Assembly (NCBI RefSeq): GCF_017526105.1
Contig: NZ_CP071839.1
Coordinates: forward strand, 1,856,501 to 1,920,500
DNA length: 64,000 bases
Reading direction: 5' to 3'
Source of the DNA: Streptomyces cyanogenus
Lineage (GTDB): Bacteria; Actinomycetota; Actinomycetes; Streptomycetales; Streptomycetaceae
Numbering within the stretch: position 1 is the stretch's first letter; every line of letters begins with the position of its first letter. The position numbers and the translations under genes were made by a program. Below are positions 46,718 through 56,306 of this stretch, piece by piece. The notes beneath the pieces are model-generated. The model was given only the letters and a program-made list of their open reading frames with translations. It was not told the DNA's origin and searched no databases.

Positions 46718-48919
46718 ATGGGCGACAAGGCACAGTCACACCACCCCGGGGCCGCCGGCAGGGCTCTGGCGGCCGACCGACCCGCGTCCATACGGAACGT
46801 GGTGCTGGTCGGCCACTCCGGATCGGGAAAGACGACCCTCGTGGAGGCCCTCGCGCTGACCGCGGGGGCGGTGAACCGGGCGGGCCGCGTCGAGGACGGC
46901 GGCACCGTCTCCGACTACGACGACATCGAGCACCGGCAGCAGCGCTCCGTACAGCTCTCCCTGGTGCCGCTCGAATGGGACGGCATCAAGGTCAACCTCC
47001 TGGACACCCCCGGCTACGCCGACTTCGTCGGGGAGCTGCGGGCCGGGCTGCGGGCCGCGGACGCGGCCCTGTTCGTCGTCTCGGCCTCGGACGGGGTCGA
47101 CGGCTCGACCCGGATGGTGTGGGAGGAGTGCGCGGCCGTCGGCATGCCCCGCGCGATCGTGATCACGCACCTGGAGGCCGCGCGCAGCGACTTCGAGGAG
47201 ATGACCCGGACCTGTGCGGAAGCCTTCGGCGGCGACGACCCCGACGCCGTCCTGCCCCTGTACCTGCCACTGCGCGGGCCCGAGGGCCCCGACGGCCACG
47301 CGCCCGTGACCGGGCTGGTCGGACTGCTCTCCCAGAAGCTGTACGACTACTCGACCGGGGAGCGCAAGGAGTCCGAGCCCGGCGAGGACCAGCTGCCGGG
47401 CATCGAGGAGGCCCGCAACCGGCTCATCGAGGGAATCATCGCCGAGAGCGAGGACGAGACCCTCATGGACCGCTACCTGGGCGGCGAGCAGGTCGACATC
47501 AAGACACTGGTCGAGGACCTGGAGCGGGCCGTGGCCCGCGGGTCCTTCTTCCCCGTGCTGGCCGCGGCCCCCGCAGCCGAGGGCGCCAAACAGGGCCTGG
47601 GCACCGTCGAGCTGCTGGAGCTGATCACCGGCGGCTTCCCGACCCCGTTCGAGCACCCCCTCCCCGGGGTCACCACCATCGACGGCGAACCGCGCGAGCT
47701 GAAGCCGTGCGACACGGACGGGCCGCTGGTCGCCGAGGTCGTCAAGACCGCCTCCGACCCCTACGTCGGCCGGATCTCGCTGGTCCGCGTCTTCTCCGGC
47801 ACTCTCCGCCCCGACCAGACGGTGCACGTCTCCGGGCACGGCCTCGCCGACCGCGGACACGAGGACCACGACGTCGACGAGAAGATCGGCGCCCTGTCCA
47901 TGCCCTTCGGCAAACAGCAGCGCCCCGTCACCCACGCCGTCGCCGGCGACCTGGTCTGCGTGGCCAAGCTGAGCCGCGCCGAGACCGGCGACACCCTCTC
48001 CGCGAAGGACGACCCGCTCCTGATGGAGCCCTGGCAGATGCCGGACCCGCTGCTGCCGCTCGCCATCCGGGCGCACAGCAAGGCCGACGAGGACAAGCTC
48101 TCCCAGGGCCTGTCCCGGCTGGTCGCCGAGGACCCGACCATGCGCCTGGAGCAGAACCAGGACACCCACCAGGTCGTCCTGTGGTGCCTGGGCGAGGCGC
48201 ACGCGGACGTGGCCCTGGAGCGGCTGCGCAACCGTTACGGCGTGCAGGTCGACGTCGTCCCGCACCGGGTCTCGCTCCGGGAGACGTTCGCGACGAAGGC
48301 CGCCGGGCGCGGCCGGCACGTCAAGCAGTCCGGCGGCCACGGCCAGTACGCCATCTGCGAGATCGAGGTGGAGCCGCTGCCGGGCGGCTCGGGCATCGAG
48401 TTCGTGGACAAGGTGGTCGGCGGCGCGGTGCCCCGCCAGTTCATCCCGTCCGTCGAGAAGGGCGTGCGGGCCCAGGCCGCCAAGGGCGTCGCCGCCGGCT
48501 ATCCCCTGGTGGACGTGCGGGTCACGCTGCTGGACGGCAAGGCGCACTCGGTGGACTCCTCCGACGCCGCCTTCCAGACGGCGGGCGCGCTGGCGCTGCG
48601 CGAGGCCGCGGCGGACGCGAGGATCCACCTGCTGGAGCCGGTCGCCGAGGTGACCGTTCTGGTCGGTGACGAGTACGTGGGCGCCGTGATGAGCGACCTG
48701 TCCGGGCGCCGCGGCCGGCTGCTCGGCACCGAACAGGTGGGCACCGGACGGACGTTGATCCGAGCCGAGGTCCCCGAGTTCGAGATCGGCCGGTACGCCG
48801 TCGACCTGCGCTCGCTCTCGCACGGTACGGCCCGCTTCGACCGGCGCTACGCCCGGCACGAGGCGATGCCGCCGCAGATCGCCGAACGCATCCGCGAACA
48901 GGGCGGGGACGAGGGGTAG
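46718..48919 (+). CDS. EF-G-like translational GTPase paralogue with altered G motifs
   Basis: The 733-aa protein has all five EF-G domains and a normal P-loop GHSGSGKT (32-39). The G3 motif is DTPGYADF (96-103), with Tyr in place of the catalytic His of DTPGH, and G4 NKxD is replaced by ITHLEA (149-154). Switch I is also divergent. It matches the EF-G-like (EF-G2) group of actinobacteria, reported in mycobacteria to lack ribosome-stimulated GTPase activity. The ATG at 46718 has GGGAGG 7 nt upstream; the role is unclear. Confidence 0.9.
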   Translation: MGDKAQSHHPGAAGRALAADRPASIRNVVLVGHSGSGKTTLVEALALTAGAVNRAGRVEDGGTVSDYDDIEHRQQRSVQLSLVPLEWDGIKVNLLDTPGYADFVGELRAGLRAADAALFVVSASDGVDGSTRMVWEECAAVGMPRAIVITHLEAARSDFEEMTRTCAEAFGGDDPDAVLPLYLPLRGPEGPDGHAPVTGLVGLLSQKLYDYSTGERKESEPGEDQLPGIEEARNRLIEGIIAESEDETLMDRYLGGEQVDIKTLVEDLERAVARGSFFPVLAAAPAAEGAKQGLGTVELLELITGGFPTPFEHPLPGVTTIDGEPRELKPCDTDGPLVAEVVKTASDPYVGRISLVRVFSGTLRPDQTVHVSGHGLADRGHEDHDVDEKIGALSMPFGKQQRPVTHAVAGDLVCVAKLSRAETGDTLSAKDDPLLMEPWQMPDPLLPLAIRAHSKADEDKLSQGLSRLVAEDPTMRLEQNQDTHQVVLWCLGEAHADVALERLRNRYGVQVDVVPHRVSLRETFATKAAGRGRHVKQSGGHGQYAICEIEVEPLPGGSGIEFVDKVVGGAVPRQFIPSVEKGVRAQAAKGVAAGYPLVDVRVTLLDGKAHSVDSSDAAFQTAGALALREAAADARIHLLEPVAEVTVLVGDEYVGAVMSDLSGRRGRLLGTEQVGTGRTLIRAEVPEFEIGRYAVDLRSLSHGTARFDRRYARHEAMPPQIAERIREQGGDEG

Positions 48920-48932
48920 TGCGCCGGCGCAC

Positions 48933-48958
48933 GGGCGGGCGGCTTCGGCCGTCCGCCC
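48933..48958 (+). terminator. Hairpin after the EF-G-like gene
   Basis: GGGCGGGCGGC and GCCGTCCGCCC pair with one mismatch around a stable TTCG loop, 14 nt after the stop codon. Confidence 0.65.
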
Positions 48959-49119
48959 TCGCGTTGTCGGTGCCGGCGGATACGCTGATCACCTGATCGC
49001 GTCGTGCCGCGACCGTCCGGTCACCGGCCGGTACGGCACGGCGAGGCGGTCCAACAGGTGTGCGGGGCAGGGAAGTCGGGAAGGCCGCAGGCACGGCACC
49101 GGCGGCGATGGGGGCGGGA

Positions 49120-50766
49120 ATGTCGTTTGGAACGGAGTGGGACGGACCCCAGGTACCCGTCTCGGGCGACGAGGGGCAGGCGGCGACCTCCGCGCTGGCC
49201 TCCGCCGCGTACCGGGACAGTCCGCTGGAGGACATCAAGAAGGCCGACAACGAGTGGCACCAGTCGACCGTCAAGCCCGGCCGGATGAAGCTGTTCCGGC
49301 CCAATCTCGGCGAGGCGTTCTCCCGGGCCCTGGTCGACCGGATGCTCGCCCCCGGCCGCAAGCCGCTCATCCAGTCCTTCGGCTCCGAACCGCAGTTCGT
49401 CGTCGAGCACGCCCTGGCCGCCAACAACATCCGCCGGGAGCGGGACAACCGGCTGACCGCCATCACCGTCGTGTGCGGCCTGCTCTTCCTGCCCGGGCTG
49501 CTCGGCTGGCTGCTCGTCTTCCAGCTGCGCACCCTCGTCGTCCGGCGCGACGACAAGCGGGCGGGCACACTGGCCACCGCGCTCCTCCTGGGCGTCGGCC
49601 TGCTCGCCGCGCTGTTCCTGATCAAGATGCCGTTCACCGGCTTCTGGGCGTGGTACGCGCGCGCGTCCGTCGTCGTCCCGGTGCTCGGCTGGTTCTGGGC
49701 CAAACAGGTCTGCGAGAGCACCGCCCGGGACCTGCGGGCCCGCTGGGGCGGCCTGCTCTCGGGCACCAGCGTCGGCGCCAAGGTGCCGGAGGCCGTGCCG
49801 CGCGGCCCCGGCCAGACCGCCGCCGAGGAGCTGCGCCAGTCCCTGGCCCGGCTGACCGCCGAGCAGCAGTCCAACTCCGTCTTCTACGCCGGCCCCAAGG
49901 GCATACTCGGCATGGGCACCCGCTGGGGCGCGTGGCAGCTCGCCGAGGATCTCGTGCCCGCCGACCCCGGCCGGGAGATCCATCCCTTCCGCAGCTGGGA
50001 CGTCGTGCGCGCGATCCACGACCAGCTGTCCCTGCTGGAGCGCGGCCCGCTCAACACCGGCGGCTTCCCCAAGCCGTCGATACGGCACTGGATCGTCACC
50101 CCGATCGGCGAGAAGGCCACGGAGGTCTCCCGGCCGGAGGGCACCGACGTCGAGGCCTTCCAGGTCAAGCCGCACGCCATACAGGAGATCTGCAACAAGC
50201 AGCAGTTCGGCAGCGGCGACCGGCACTACCTGGGCGTGCAGTGGACCCTCTGGGACGGTCAGCTGGTCATCACCATGCTGATCACCGTGACCGTGCTGCA
50301 CGAGACGCTGCGCATCGAGGTGACCGGGCACGCGCTGGGACCGGTGAACTCGCTGTTCACCAGCAAGCCGGAGGCACCGACCAAGGAGGTCGCGAAGTCT
50401 CTGAAGCCCTGGGAGAACCGCACGATCAAGCTGCCGCTGGTCAACGCCGACGAGGTGGTACGACTCGCCGCGCGCGCCCCGCTGACCTGGTACCCGCCGC
50501 TGCTGAACTGGCTGGGCGGCTCGCTCGGCCTGCCCGAGCCGTTCGGCCTGCGGCACGCCTGGGCCGACCAGCCCTGGCGGCACCGTTTCATGGCCGACGA
50601 CGCGCTGCGGGCCGCCACGCCGGTGCTGCGGGTGGTGCACTCGGCGGCGATACGGGTCCTGGAGGAGAACGGCGTGGACACGGAGAAGTTCGGTGCCCGC
50701 TCGGCGTTCCTGAGCGGCAACGTCCAGGACCCGACACCCAGGAAGGCCGACCTGTACGACGCGTAG
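49120..50766 (+). CDS. Conserved membrane protein of unknown function
   Basis: The 548-aa protein has a soluble N-terminus (1-110), three transmembrane helices (about 112-136, 149-168, 172-194) and a large C-terminal soluble region of some 350 residues without a recognised motif. That region contains EAFQVKPHAIQEICNKQQFG and a short hydrophobic stretch QLVITMLITVTVLHE. The ATG at 49120 follows GGGGCGGGA. No operon partner is evident: it is flanked by a terminator and a convergent gene. Confidence 0.8.
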   Translation: MSFGTEWDGPQVPVSGDEGQAATSALASAAYRDSPLEDIKKADNEWHQSTVKPGRMKLFRPNLGEAFSRALVDRMLAPGRKPLIQSFGSEPQFVVEHALAANNIRRERDNRLTAITVVCGLLFLPGLLGWLLVFQLRTLVVRRDDKRAGTLATALLLGVGLLAALFLIKMPFTGFWAWYARASVVVPVLGWFWAKQVCESTARDLRARWGGLLSGTSVGAKVPEAVPRGPGQTAAEELRQSLARLTAEQQSNSVFYAGPKGILGMGTRWGAWQLAEDLVPADPGREIHPFRSWDVVRAIHDQLSLLERGPLNTGGFPKPSIRHWIVTPIGEKATEVSRPEGTDVEAFQVKPHAIQEICNKQQFGSGDRHYLGVQWTLWDGQLVITMLITVTVLHETLRIEVTGHALGPVNSLFTSKPEAPTKEVAKSLKPWENRTIKLPLVNADEVVRLAARAPLTWYPPLLNWLGGSLGLPEPFGLRHAWADQPWRHRFMADDALRAATPVLRVVHSAAIRVLEENGVDTEKFGARSAFLSGNVQDPTPRKADLYDA

Positions 50767-50888
50767 GCCGCCGGTGGCCCGGCCGGGACGGGTGTGTGCG
50801 GTGCGCGTGGGCGCGGCCACGGGGGTTTCGCCCCCGGGCACCCGTATCGGCCGTGGACGGCCTCGCCCTCACCCGCCGGGCGGCCTGT

Positions 50889-51437
50889 TCATGCCGCCGG
50901 CCAGGCCTCCGCCAGCATCTTCCGGGTGTCCGCCAAGAGCTGTGGCAACACCCTGGTGTGGCCCACGACCGGCATGAAGTTCGTGTCGCCGCCCCAGCGC
51001 GGGACGATGTGCTGGTGCAGATGCGCGGCGATGCCGGCACCCGCGACCCCGCCCTGGTTCATCCCGATGTTGAACCCCTGCGCGCCGGACGCGGTGCGCA
51101 GGGCCGTCATGGCCTGCTTGGTCAGCTCCGCCAGCTCGGCGGTCTCCGGCCCGGTCAGATCCGTGTAGTCGGCCACATGCCGGTACGGCACGGTCATCAG
51201 GTGGCCGCCGTTGTAGGGGTACAGGTTGAGCACGGCGTACACATGCTCACCCCGCCGGACGATCAGCCCGTCCTCGTCGGACTTGGCCGGGATCACGCAG
51301 AAGGGGCAGCCGTCGTCGGCCCCGGGGCCGGTCGGCTTGTTCTCGCCCTGGATGTAGGCCATCCGGTGGGGCGTCCACAGGCGCTGGAACGCGTCCTGCG
51401 TCCCCACTCCGATCTGCTGCTCCGGCTCACTCGTCAT
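50889..51437 (-). CDS. HIT-family hydrolase/phosphorylase
   Basis: The 182-aa protein has the histidine triad H139-L-H-Q-H143 (AAHLHQHIVPRW) and an N-terminal CPFC (44-47) that could bind zinc, as in actinobacterial AP4A phosphorylases. It likely cleaves dinucleoside polyphosphates or nucleotide conjugates. The ATG at 51437 (TSEPEQQIG) is preferred; four more upstream codons are open. It is divergent from the channel gene. Confidence 0.9.
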   Translation of the reverse strand: MTSEPEQQIGVGTQDAFQRLWTPHRMAYIQGENKPTGPGADDGCPFCVIPAKSDEDGLIVRRGEHVYAVLNLYPYNGGHLMTVPYRHVADYTDLTGPETAELAELTKQAMTALRTASGAQGFNIGMNQGGVAGAGIAAHLHQHIVPRWGGDTNFMPVVGHTRVLPQLLADTRKMLAEAWPAA

Positions 51438-51516
51438 GCTAGGCAGCATATGGCTTCACCCGTTCCCGGCGTGTCGCCGGGGCGGCCGGTGGACATTCTC
51501 CGGCCAAGCTTGGCCG

Positions 51517-52173
51517 GTGGACGACGACAGCCGTGCGGTGCGCTGGGAACAGCGCACCGAGTTCCCCCTCTTCCTGGCGGCGCTGATCTACCTGGCCGCG
51601 TACGCCACACGCGTACTGGACACGGACCTGCCCCCCTTCTGGCAACACGTGTGCCTGTCCGTGATGATCGGCCTCTGGCTGGTGTTCGCCGCGGACTACG
51701 CGGTGCGCTGGCGGCTCAGCGGGCAGGGCCTGCGTTTCGTCCCGACGCACGTGCTGCACACGGTGGTGGTCCTTCTGCCGCTGCTGCGCCCGCTGCGGAT
51801 CGTTCCGCTGTACGAGGCCGTCCAGCGCCGGTCCGGGCAGCCGCGGCTCTCGCTGTACGCCCGGGTGATCTCCTATGCGGGCCTGTCCACCCTGCTGCTC
51901 GGCTTCACCGGCGCCCTCGCGGTCTACGAGCAGGAGCGGGGGGCGCCCGGTGCGACGATGCGCACCTTCGGGGACGCCGTGTGGTGGGCCGCGTCGACGC
52001 TCACCACGGTCGGCTACGGCGACATCACGCCGGTCACCGCGGCGGGCCGGGTGATCGCGACCGGGATGATGGCCGGCGGCCTCGCCCTGCTGGGCGCGGT
52101 GACGGGTTCGTTCTCGTCCTGGCTGATGCAGACCTTCACCCGGGAGGGCGACGAAAGGCCCCCGGGGAGATGA
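51517..52173 (+). CDS. Voltage-gated-type potassium channel subunit
   Basis: The 218-aa protein has four N-terminal helices, including an S4-like LRPLRIVPLYEAVQRR, then a pore helix and selectivity filter TTVGYGD at 163-169, and a last helix. This is the compact six-helix Kv/KvAP-like plan with a tetrameric pore. The S4 segment carries few arginines, so voltage sensing is uncertain. There is no RCK or cyclic-nucleotide domain. GTG start at 51517; the stop lies inside the terminator stem-loop. Confidence 0.88.
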   Translation: MDDDSRAVRWEQRTEFPLFLAALIYLAAYATRVLDTDLPPFWQHVCLSVMIGLWLVFAADYAVRWRLSGQGLRFVPTHVLHTVVVLLPLLRPLRIVPLYEAVQRRSGQPRLSLYARVISYAGLSTLLLGFTGALAVYEQERGAPGATMRTFGDAVWWAASTLTTVGYGDITPVTAAGRVIATGMMAGGLALLGAVTGSFSSWLMQTFTREGDERPPGR

Positions 52174-52187
52174 CTCCCCGGGGGCCT
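52156..52187. terminator. Perfect 14-bp hairpin shared by channel gene and thrS
   Basis: Arms 52156-52169 and 52174-52187 pair perfectly with an ATGA loop. The loop includes the channel gene's TGA stop, and the stem ends 15 nt from the thrS stop on the other strand. Confidence 0.8.
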
Positions 52188-52201
52188 CGCGCTCAGGCGG
52201 C

Positions 52202-54178
52202 TCAGACCTGGGTCCGCTCCTCCACGACCTTCGCGATCTTCGCGATGGCCTCGTCGAACGGGATGCCGTTCTCCTGGGAGCCGTCGCGGTAGCGGAAGGA
52301 CACCGAGCCGTTCGACATGTCCTCGTCGCCCGCGATGACCATGAAGGGGACCTTCTGCTTCTGAGCGTTGCGGATCTTCTTCTGCATGCGGTCCGAGGAG
52401 GAGTCCACCTCGACGCGCAGGCCCTGCTTCTTGGCCGCAGCGGCGAACTTCTCCAGGTACTCCACGTGCGCGTCGCCGATCGGGATGCCGATCGCCTGGA
52501 CCGGGGCCAGCCACGCCGGGAAGGCGCCCGCGTAGTGCTCCAGGAGGACGGCGAAGAACCGCTCGATGGAGCCGAACAGCGCGCGGTGGATCATGACCGG
52601 GCGCTGCTTGGAGCCGTCCGGGCCGGTGTACTCCAGGTTGAACCGCTCGGGCAGGTTGAAGTCGAGCTGGATGGTCGACATCTGCCAGGTCCGGCCGATC
52701 GCGTCCTTGGCCTGGACGGAGATCTTCGGGCCGTAGAAGGCGGCGCCGCCCGGGTCGGGCACGAGGGGCAGGCCCTGCTTCTCGGCGACCTGGCGCAGGG
52801 TCTCGGTCGCCTCCTCCCAGACCTCGTCGGAGCCGACGAACTTCTCCGGGTCCTTGGTCGACAGCTCCAGGTAGAAGTCGGTCAGGCCGTAGTCCCGCAG
52901 CAGGTTCAGCACGAAGGTGAGCGTCTTGTCCAGCTCGTCGGACATCTGCTCACGGGTGCAGTAGATGTGCGCGTCGTCCTGGGTGAAGCCGCGGGCGCGG
53001 GTCAGGCCGTGCACGACGCCCGACTTCTCGTACCGGTACACGGTCCCGAACTCGAAGAGCCGCAGCGGCAGTTCGCGGTAGGAGCGGCCGCGCGCATCGA
53101 AGATCAGGTTGTGCATCGGGCAGTTCATGGGCTTGAGGTAGTAGTCCACGCCCTCGTCGAGCTGCATGGGCGGGTACATGCCCTCGGCGTACCAGTCCAG
53201 GTGCCCGGACGTCTCGAAGAGCTTCCCCTTCGTCGCGTGCGGGGTGTAGACGAACTCGTAGCCCTCTTCCTCGTGCCGGCGGCGCGAGTAGTCCTCCATC
53301 ACCCGGCGGACGATGCCGCCCTTGGGGTGGAAGACGGCCAGGCCGGAACCGATCTGCTCGGGAATGGAGAACAGGTCCAGCTCGGAGCCCAGCTTGCGGT
53401 GGTCGCGCTTCTCGGCCTCGGCGAGGAAGTCCAGGTACGCCTTCAGCTCGTCCTTGGACGGCCAGGCGGTGCCGTAGATGCGCTGGAGCATCGGGTTCTT
53501 CTCGCTGCCGCGCCAGTAGGCGGCCGCGTTGCGCATCAGCTTGAACGCCGGGATGAGGCGGGTGGAGGGCAGGTGCGGACCGCGGCAGAGGTCCTTCCAG
53601 CACAGCTCGCCGGTCTTGGCGTCCAGGTTGTCGTAGATCGTCAGCTCGCCGGCGCCGACCTCGACGTCCGCGCCGTCGTCGCTGGAGGCGGAGCCCTTGA
53701 GGCCGATCAGCTCCAGCTTGTACGGCTCGCCCGCCAGCTCCTCGCGGGCGGCCTCGTCGGTGACGGCGCGGCGGGCGAACCTCTGCCCGCGCTTCTGGAT
53801 CTCCTGCATCTTCTTCTCGATGGCCTTGAGATCCTCGGGCGTGAACGGCTTCTCGACGTCGAAGTCGTAGTAGAAGCCGTCCTTGACGGGCGGGCCGATG
53901 CCCAGCTTGGCCTCGGGGAACAGCTCCTGCACGGCCTGTGCCATGACGTGCGCGGTGGAGTGGCGCAGGATGTTCAGACCGTCCTCGGACGAGATCTCGA
54001 CGCCCGCGACCTCGTCGCCCTCGGCCAGCTCGTACGCCAGGTCCTTCAACTCGCCGCCCACGCGCGCGGCGATGATCGAGCGCTCGCCCGCGAAGAGGTC
54101 GGCGGCCGTAGTGCCCGTCGTCACCACGCGTTCTTCCCGCTCGGAATCGCGTTGGATGATCACACGGACGTCTGACAC
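52202..54178 (-). CDS. thrS: Threonyl-tRNA synthetase
   Basis: The product, 658 aa, charges tRNA-Thr. It has an N-terminal TGS domain, an editing domain with HSTAH and a later [13 protein letters not shown] motif ([12 protein letters not shown]), a class II catalytic core ([31 protein letters not shown]) and a C-terminal anticodon domain. The GTG at 54178 gives [13 protein letters not shown]; the longer frame adds a shadow. No T-box-like leader was seen. Confidence 0.97.
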   Translation of the reverse strand: MSDVRVIIQRDSEREERVVTTGTTAADLFAGERSIIAARVGGELKDLAYELAEGDEVAGVEISSEDGLNILRHSTAHVMAQAVQELFPEAKLGIGPPVKDGFYYDFDVEKPFTPEDLKAIEKKMQEIQKRGQRFARRAVTDEAAREELAGEPYKLELIGLKGSASSDDGADVEVGAGELTIYDNLDAKTGELCWKDLCRGPHLPSTRLIPAFKLMRNAAAYWRGSEKNPMLQRIYGTAWPSKDELKAYLDFLAEAEKRDHRKLGSELDLFSIPEQIGSGLAVFHPKGGIVRRVMEDYSRRRHEEEGYEFVYTPHATKGKLFETSGHLDWYAEGMYPPMQLDEGVDYYLKPMNCPMHNLIFDARGRSYRELPLRLFEFGTVYRYEKSGVVHGLTRARGFTQDDAHIYCTREQMSDELDKTLTFVLNLLRDYGLTDFYLELSTKDPEKFVGSDEVWEEATETLRQVAEKQGLPLVPDPGGAAFYGPKISVQAKDAIGRTWQMSTIQLDFNLPERFNLEYTGPDGSKQRPVMIHRALFGSIERFFAVLLEHYAGAFPAWLAPVQAIGIPIGDAHVEYLEKFAAAAKKQGLRVEVDSSSDRMQKKIRNAQKQKVPFMVIAGDEDMSNGSVSFRYRDGSQENGIPFDEAIAKIAKVVEERTQV

Positions 54179-54271
54179 CGGTCTCTCCTGACTGAAGGTG
54201 GGGTGCGGCGCCATACCAGGAGCGCGCGCACAGGCGATCGTACCGACCCGACGGCACCGACCGCGAAACGG

Positions 54272-55522
54272 TCACGCTCGGTCCTCGTCCCCGTACGCTT
54301 CCGGTTCCCCGTCCCCGCAGGCCTCCTCGAAGAAGTCGAGGTTCTCCTGGAGGAACTTCATCAGCCGCTCCCGCTCCCCCTCGTCGACCTGCACGGGTAC
54401 GACGCCGGAGGCGCCGGTGAGCCTGCGGAAGCCGCCGCGGCTCTCCAGCCGGCCGTGCACACGGACGGGGAGTCCGACGAGGTGGGCGTGGCCGGCGATG
54501 CGGTAGTCCTCCTCGTCCAGGGTGACGCGCAGGTGCGGGACGTCGGCGCCGGCGAGGACGCGCAGGCGGACGGTGCCCTCGCCGCCGGGCCCGGAGCGGC
54601 GCATGCGGACGACGGCGCCGGTGACACGGACCGGGACGGAAGGTTCCGCGTGCAGGTAGCGGGCGGCGGCCTCGCGCAGCGCGGGCAGGTCGCCCGGGGA
54701 GAACTCGACGGGTTCGGCGGAGGGGGCGCAGCCTTCGGGGACGCCGGCGCCGGGTGCCCAGGCGACGGCGACACGGGCGCCCTCGGTGCCGCGTACGAGC
54801 GCGCCGAGTGCCTCGGTCAGCTCGCGGCTGACGCCGGCCTCGACGGCTCCGTCGAAGGCGTCCATGCCGCCGGTGGTCCGCCGGTAGTCGATGGCCTCGC
54901 GGGCGGCGTGCAGGGCGTGGTGGAGGCGGACGGCGAGGGGGCGGCCGGTGGGTACGGGGACGAAGGCGGTGAGGGTGCGGCCCTCGGTGGCGGGTCCGAC
55001 GAGGACGTCCGCGAGGAGGGCGGTGGCGGGCCGGCGGTGGCGGGCGCCGTGGTAGCCGGCCCGCGCGCGGGTGGCGAGCGCGGCGGCGAGCAGCGTCTGC
55101 CGGGCGGCGGCGCGCAGCTGGTCGTCGGCGTTCCAGGGGGCGGCGCCGGCCGGTCCGCCCGGGGTGTCGCGCCACCAGCGGATCTCGTCGCTGGGGACGG
55201 CGAGGGAGATCAGCACCTCGCGCGCGGAGGGGGTGGGGTTGCGGGTGAGGGCGTCGAGGGCCTCCCCGAGCAGGTCGTCGCTGTCGGGGAAGGCGCGGCT
55301 CTCGGGGACGAGCAGGCTGGTCGCGGCGCCGCCGGGCCCCGGCGGGGTCCAGCGGCCGTAGCGCCCGGCGGCTCCGCCGCGCCGCTGCCAGCCGTGCCGG
55401 CGCAGCAGGGCGCCGAGCACGGCGGGGTCCACGTCGGCGGGCCGGGGCGGCCGGTTCCAGGGCAGCTCGTCGGGGTGCGGCCTCAGCTGCCGTACCGGCT
55501 CCTCGTAGGGACGGTTCCTCAT
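54272..55522 (-). CDS. Uncharacterised protein paired with a DUF4365 protein
   Basis: The 416-aa protein is soluble and Arg/Ala-rich, with no recognised domain. The N-terminus (RPADVDPAVLGALLRRHGW) looks helical, a central part includes RWWRDTPGGP and LTAFVPVPTGRPLAVRLHHALHAA, and the C-terminal part is beta-rich (LRVTLDEEDYRIAGHAHLVG, VRVHGRLESRGGFRRLTG), perhaps an OB-like barrel. The ATG at 55522 overlaps the upstream stop as ATGA, so the two proteins are made together. No function can be assigned. Confidence 0.8.
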   Translation of the reverse strand: MRNRPYEEPVRQLRPHPDELPWNRPPRPADVDPAVLGALLRRHGWQRRGGAAGRYGRWTPPGPGGAATSLLVPESRAFPDSDDLLGEALDALTRNPTPSAREVLISLAVPSDEIRWWRDTPGGPAGAAPWNADDQLRAAARQTLLAAALATRARAGYHGARHRRPATALLADVLVGPATEGRTLTAFVPVPTGRPLAVRLHHALHAAREAIDYRRTTGGMDAFDGAVEAGVSRELTEALGALVRGTEGARVAVAWAPGAGVPEGCAPSAEPVEFSPGDLPALREAAARYLHAEPSVPVRVTGAVVRMRRSGPGGEGTVRLRVLAGADVPHLRVTLDEEDYRIAGHAHLVGLPVRVHGRLESRGGFRRLTGASGVVPVQVDEGERERLMKFLQENLDFFEEACGDGEPEAYGDEDRA

Positions 55523-56139
55523 GGTCTGCCTCCCGTCCCGACCCGCGTCATGATCTCGCAGAGGGCCTGGTCGTCGAAGATGCGCGAGGTCGGTATCCGC
55601 ACGGTGGTCCGGTGCCGGCCGGTGACGGGGTGGCCGGCGAGGTTGGTCCAGTAGCAGCAGTGCCTCAGGTCGAGCCGGTCGTGGCCGGCGCGCAGCCAGT
55701 CGTCCTGGGAGCGCGGTACGAGCATGACGACCAGGATCTTGTGCACCGAGACGGGGGTGCGGGCGAGCTTGCGCAGGTGGTCGTTGTCGAGGGTGAAGGA
55801 GAAGGAGCGCCGTGACTTCTGGGGCGGGGGCGCGGCACCGTCCGTCGGGGGTGGTGGGAGACGGGTGGGCGGGTTGGGCGCGATCTGGTAGGTGGCCTTC
55901 AGCTGCACCTTGATGGTGACCTCGTCGTCGACGGTGTGTCCGGGCGCGCTGTGGCTGATGTGCCAGTCGATGCCGTTGTCCGGAAAGGGCTGGGACAGCG
56001 AGCAGCCGGCCGCGGCGGCGACCGCGTGGAGATAGCCGATCTGCAGTGTCTCCATGCAGGCGGTGGTGGCGAGCGTGCCGCGATGGGTGCCCGGACGTCC
56101 GGGCAGCAGCCCGCCCCGCTCGGGCTGCGCTATGGCCAT
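55519..56139 (-). CDS. DUF4365 protein with PD-(D/E)XK-like nuclease core
   Basis: The 206-aa protein carries the DUF4365 pattern: GTHRGTLATTACMETLQIGY, then PDNGIDWH with D58 and VQLKAT (78-83) with Q79 and K81, which match the catalytic D...(E/Q)xK of PD-(D/E)XK nucleases. The C-terminal half (about 105-200) includes LVPRSQDDWLR and LRHCCYW. The ATG at 56139 has GGGGAAGG 9 nt upstream. It forms a two-gene unit with the 416-aa partner and is divergent from an exonuclease gene. Confidence 0.82.
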   Translation of the reverse strand: MAIAQPERGGLLPGRPGTHRGTLATTACMETLQIGYLHAVAAAAGCSLSQPFPDNGIDWHISHSAPGHTVDDEVTIKVQLKATYQIAPNPPTRLPPPPTDGAAPPPQKSRRSFSFTLDNDHLRKLARTPVSVHKILVVMLVPRSQDDWLRAGHDRLDLRHCCYWTNLAGHPVTGRHRTTVRIPTSRIFDDQALCEIMTRVGTGGRP

Positions 56140-56306
56140 GACCAACAGCCTTCCCCGACAGGTGTTTCCAGCTGCGGGCCGCTGAACTGCAAAGACCCGT
56201 ATTCCTGTTGTCTCCTCCCGGCGTACGGCGCAAACGGCCCGGGTATCACCAAACGGGCAGAAGACGGAACGTCATCTGCCGTGGGTGAACGAGGAGTTGG
56301 GTTGGG

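Noticed and set aside
50815..50845. Short hairpin between the membrane-protein and HIT genes as a terminator
   Set aside because: The stem is only about 6-7 bp with a G-U pair and no U-run; too weak to annotate.
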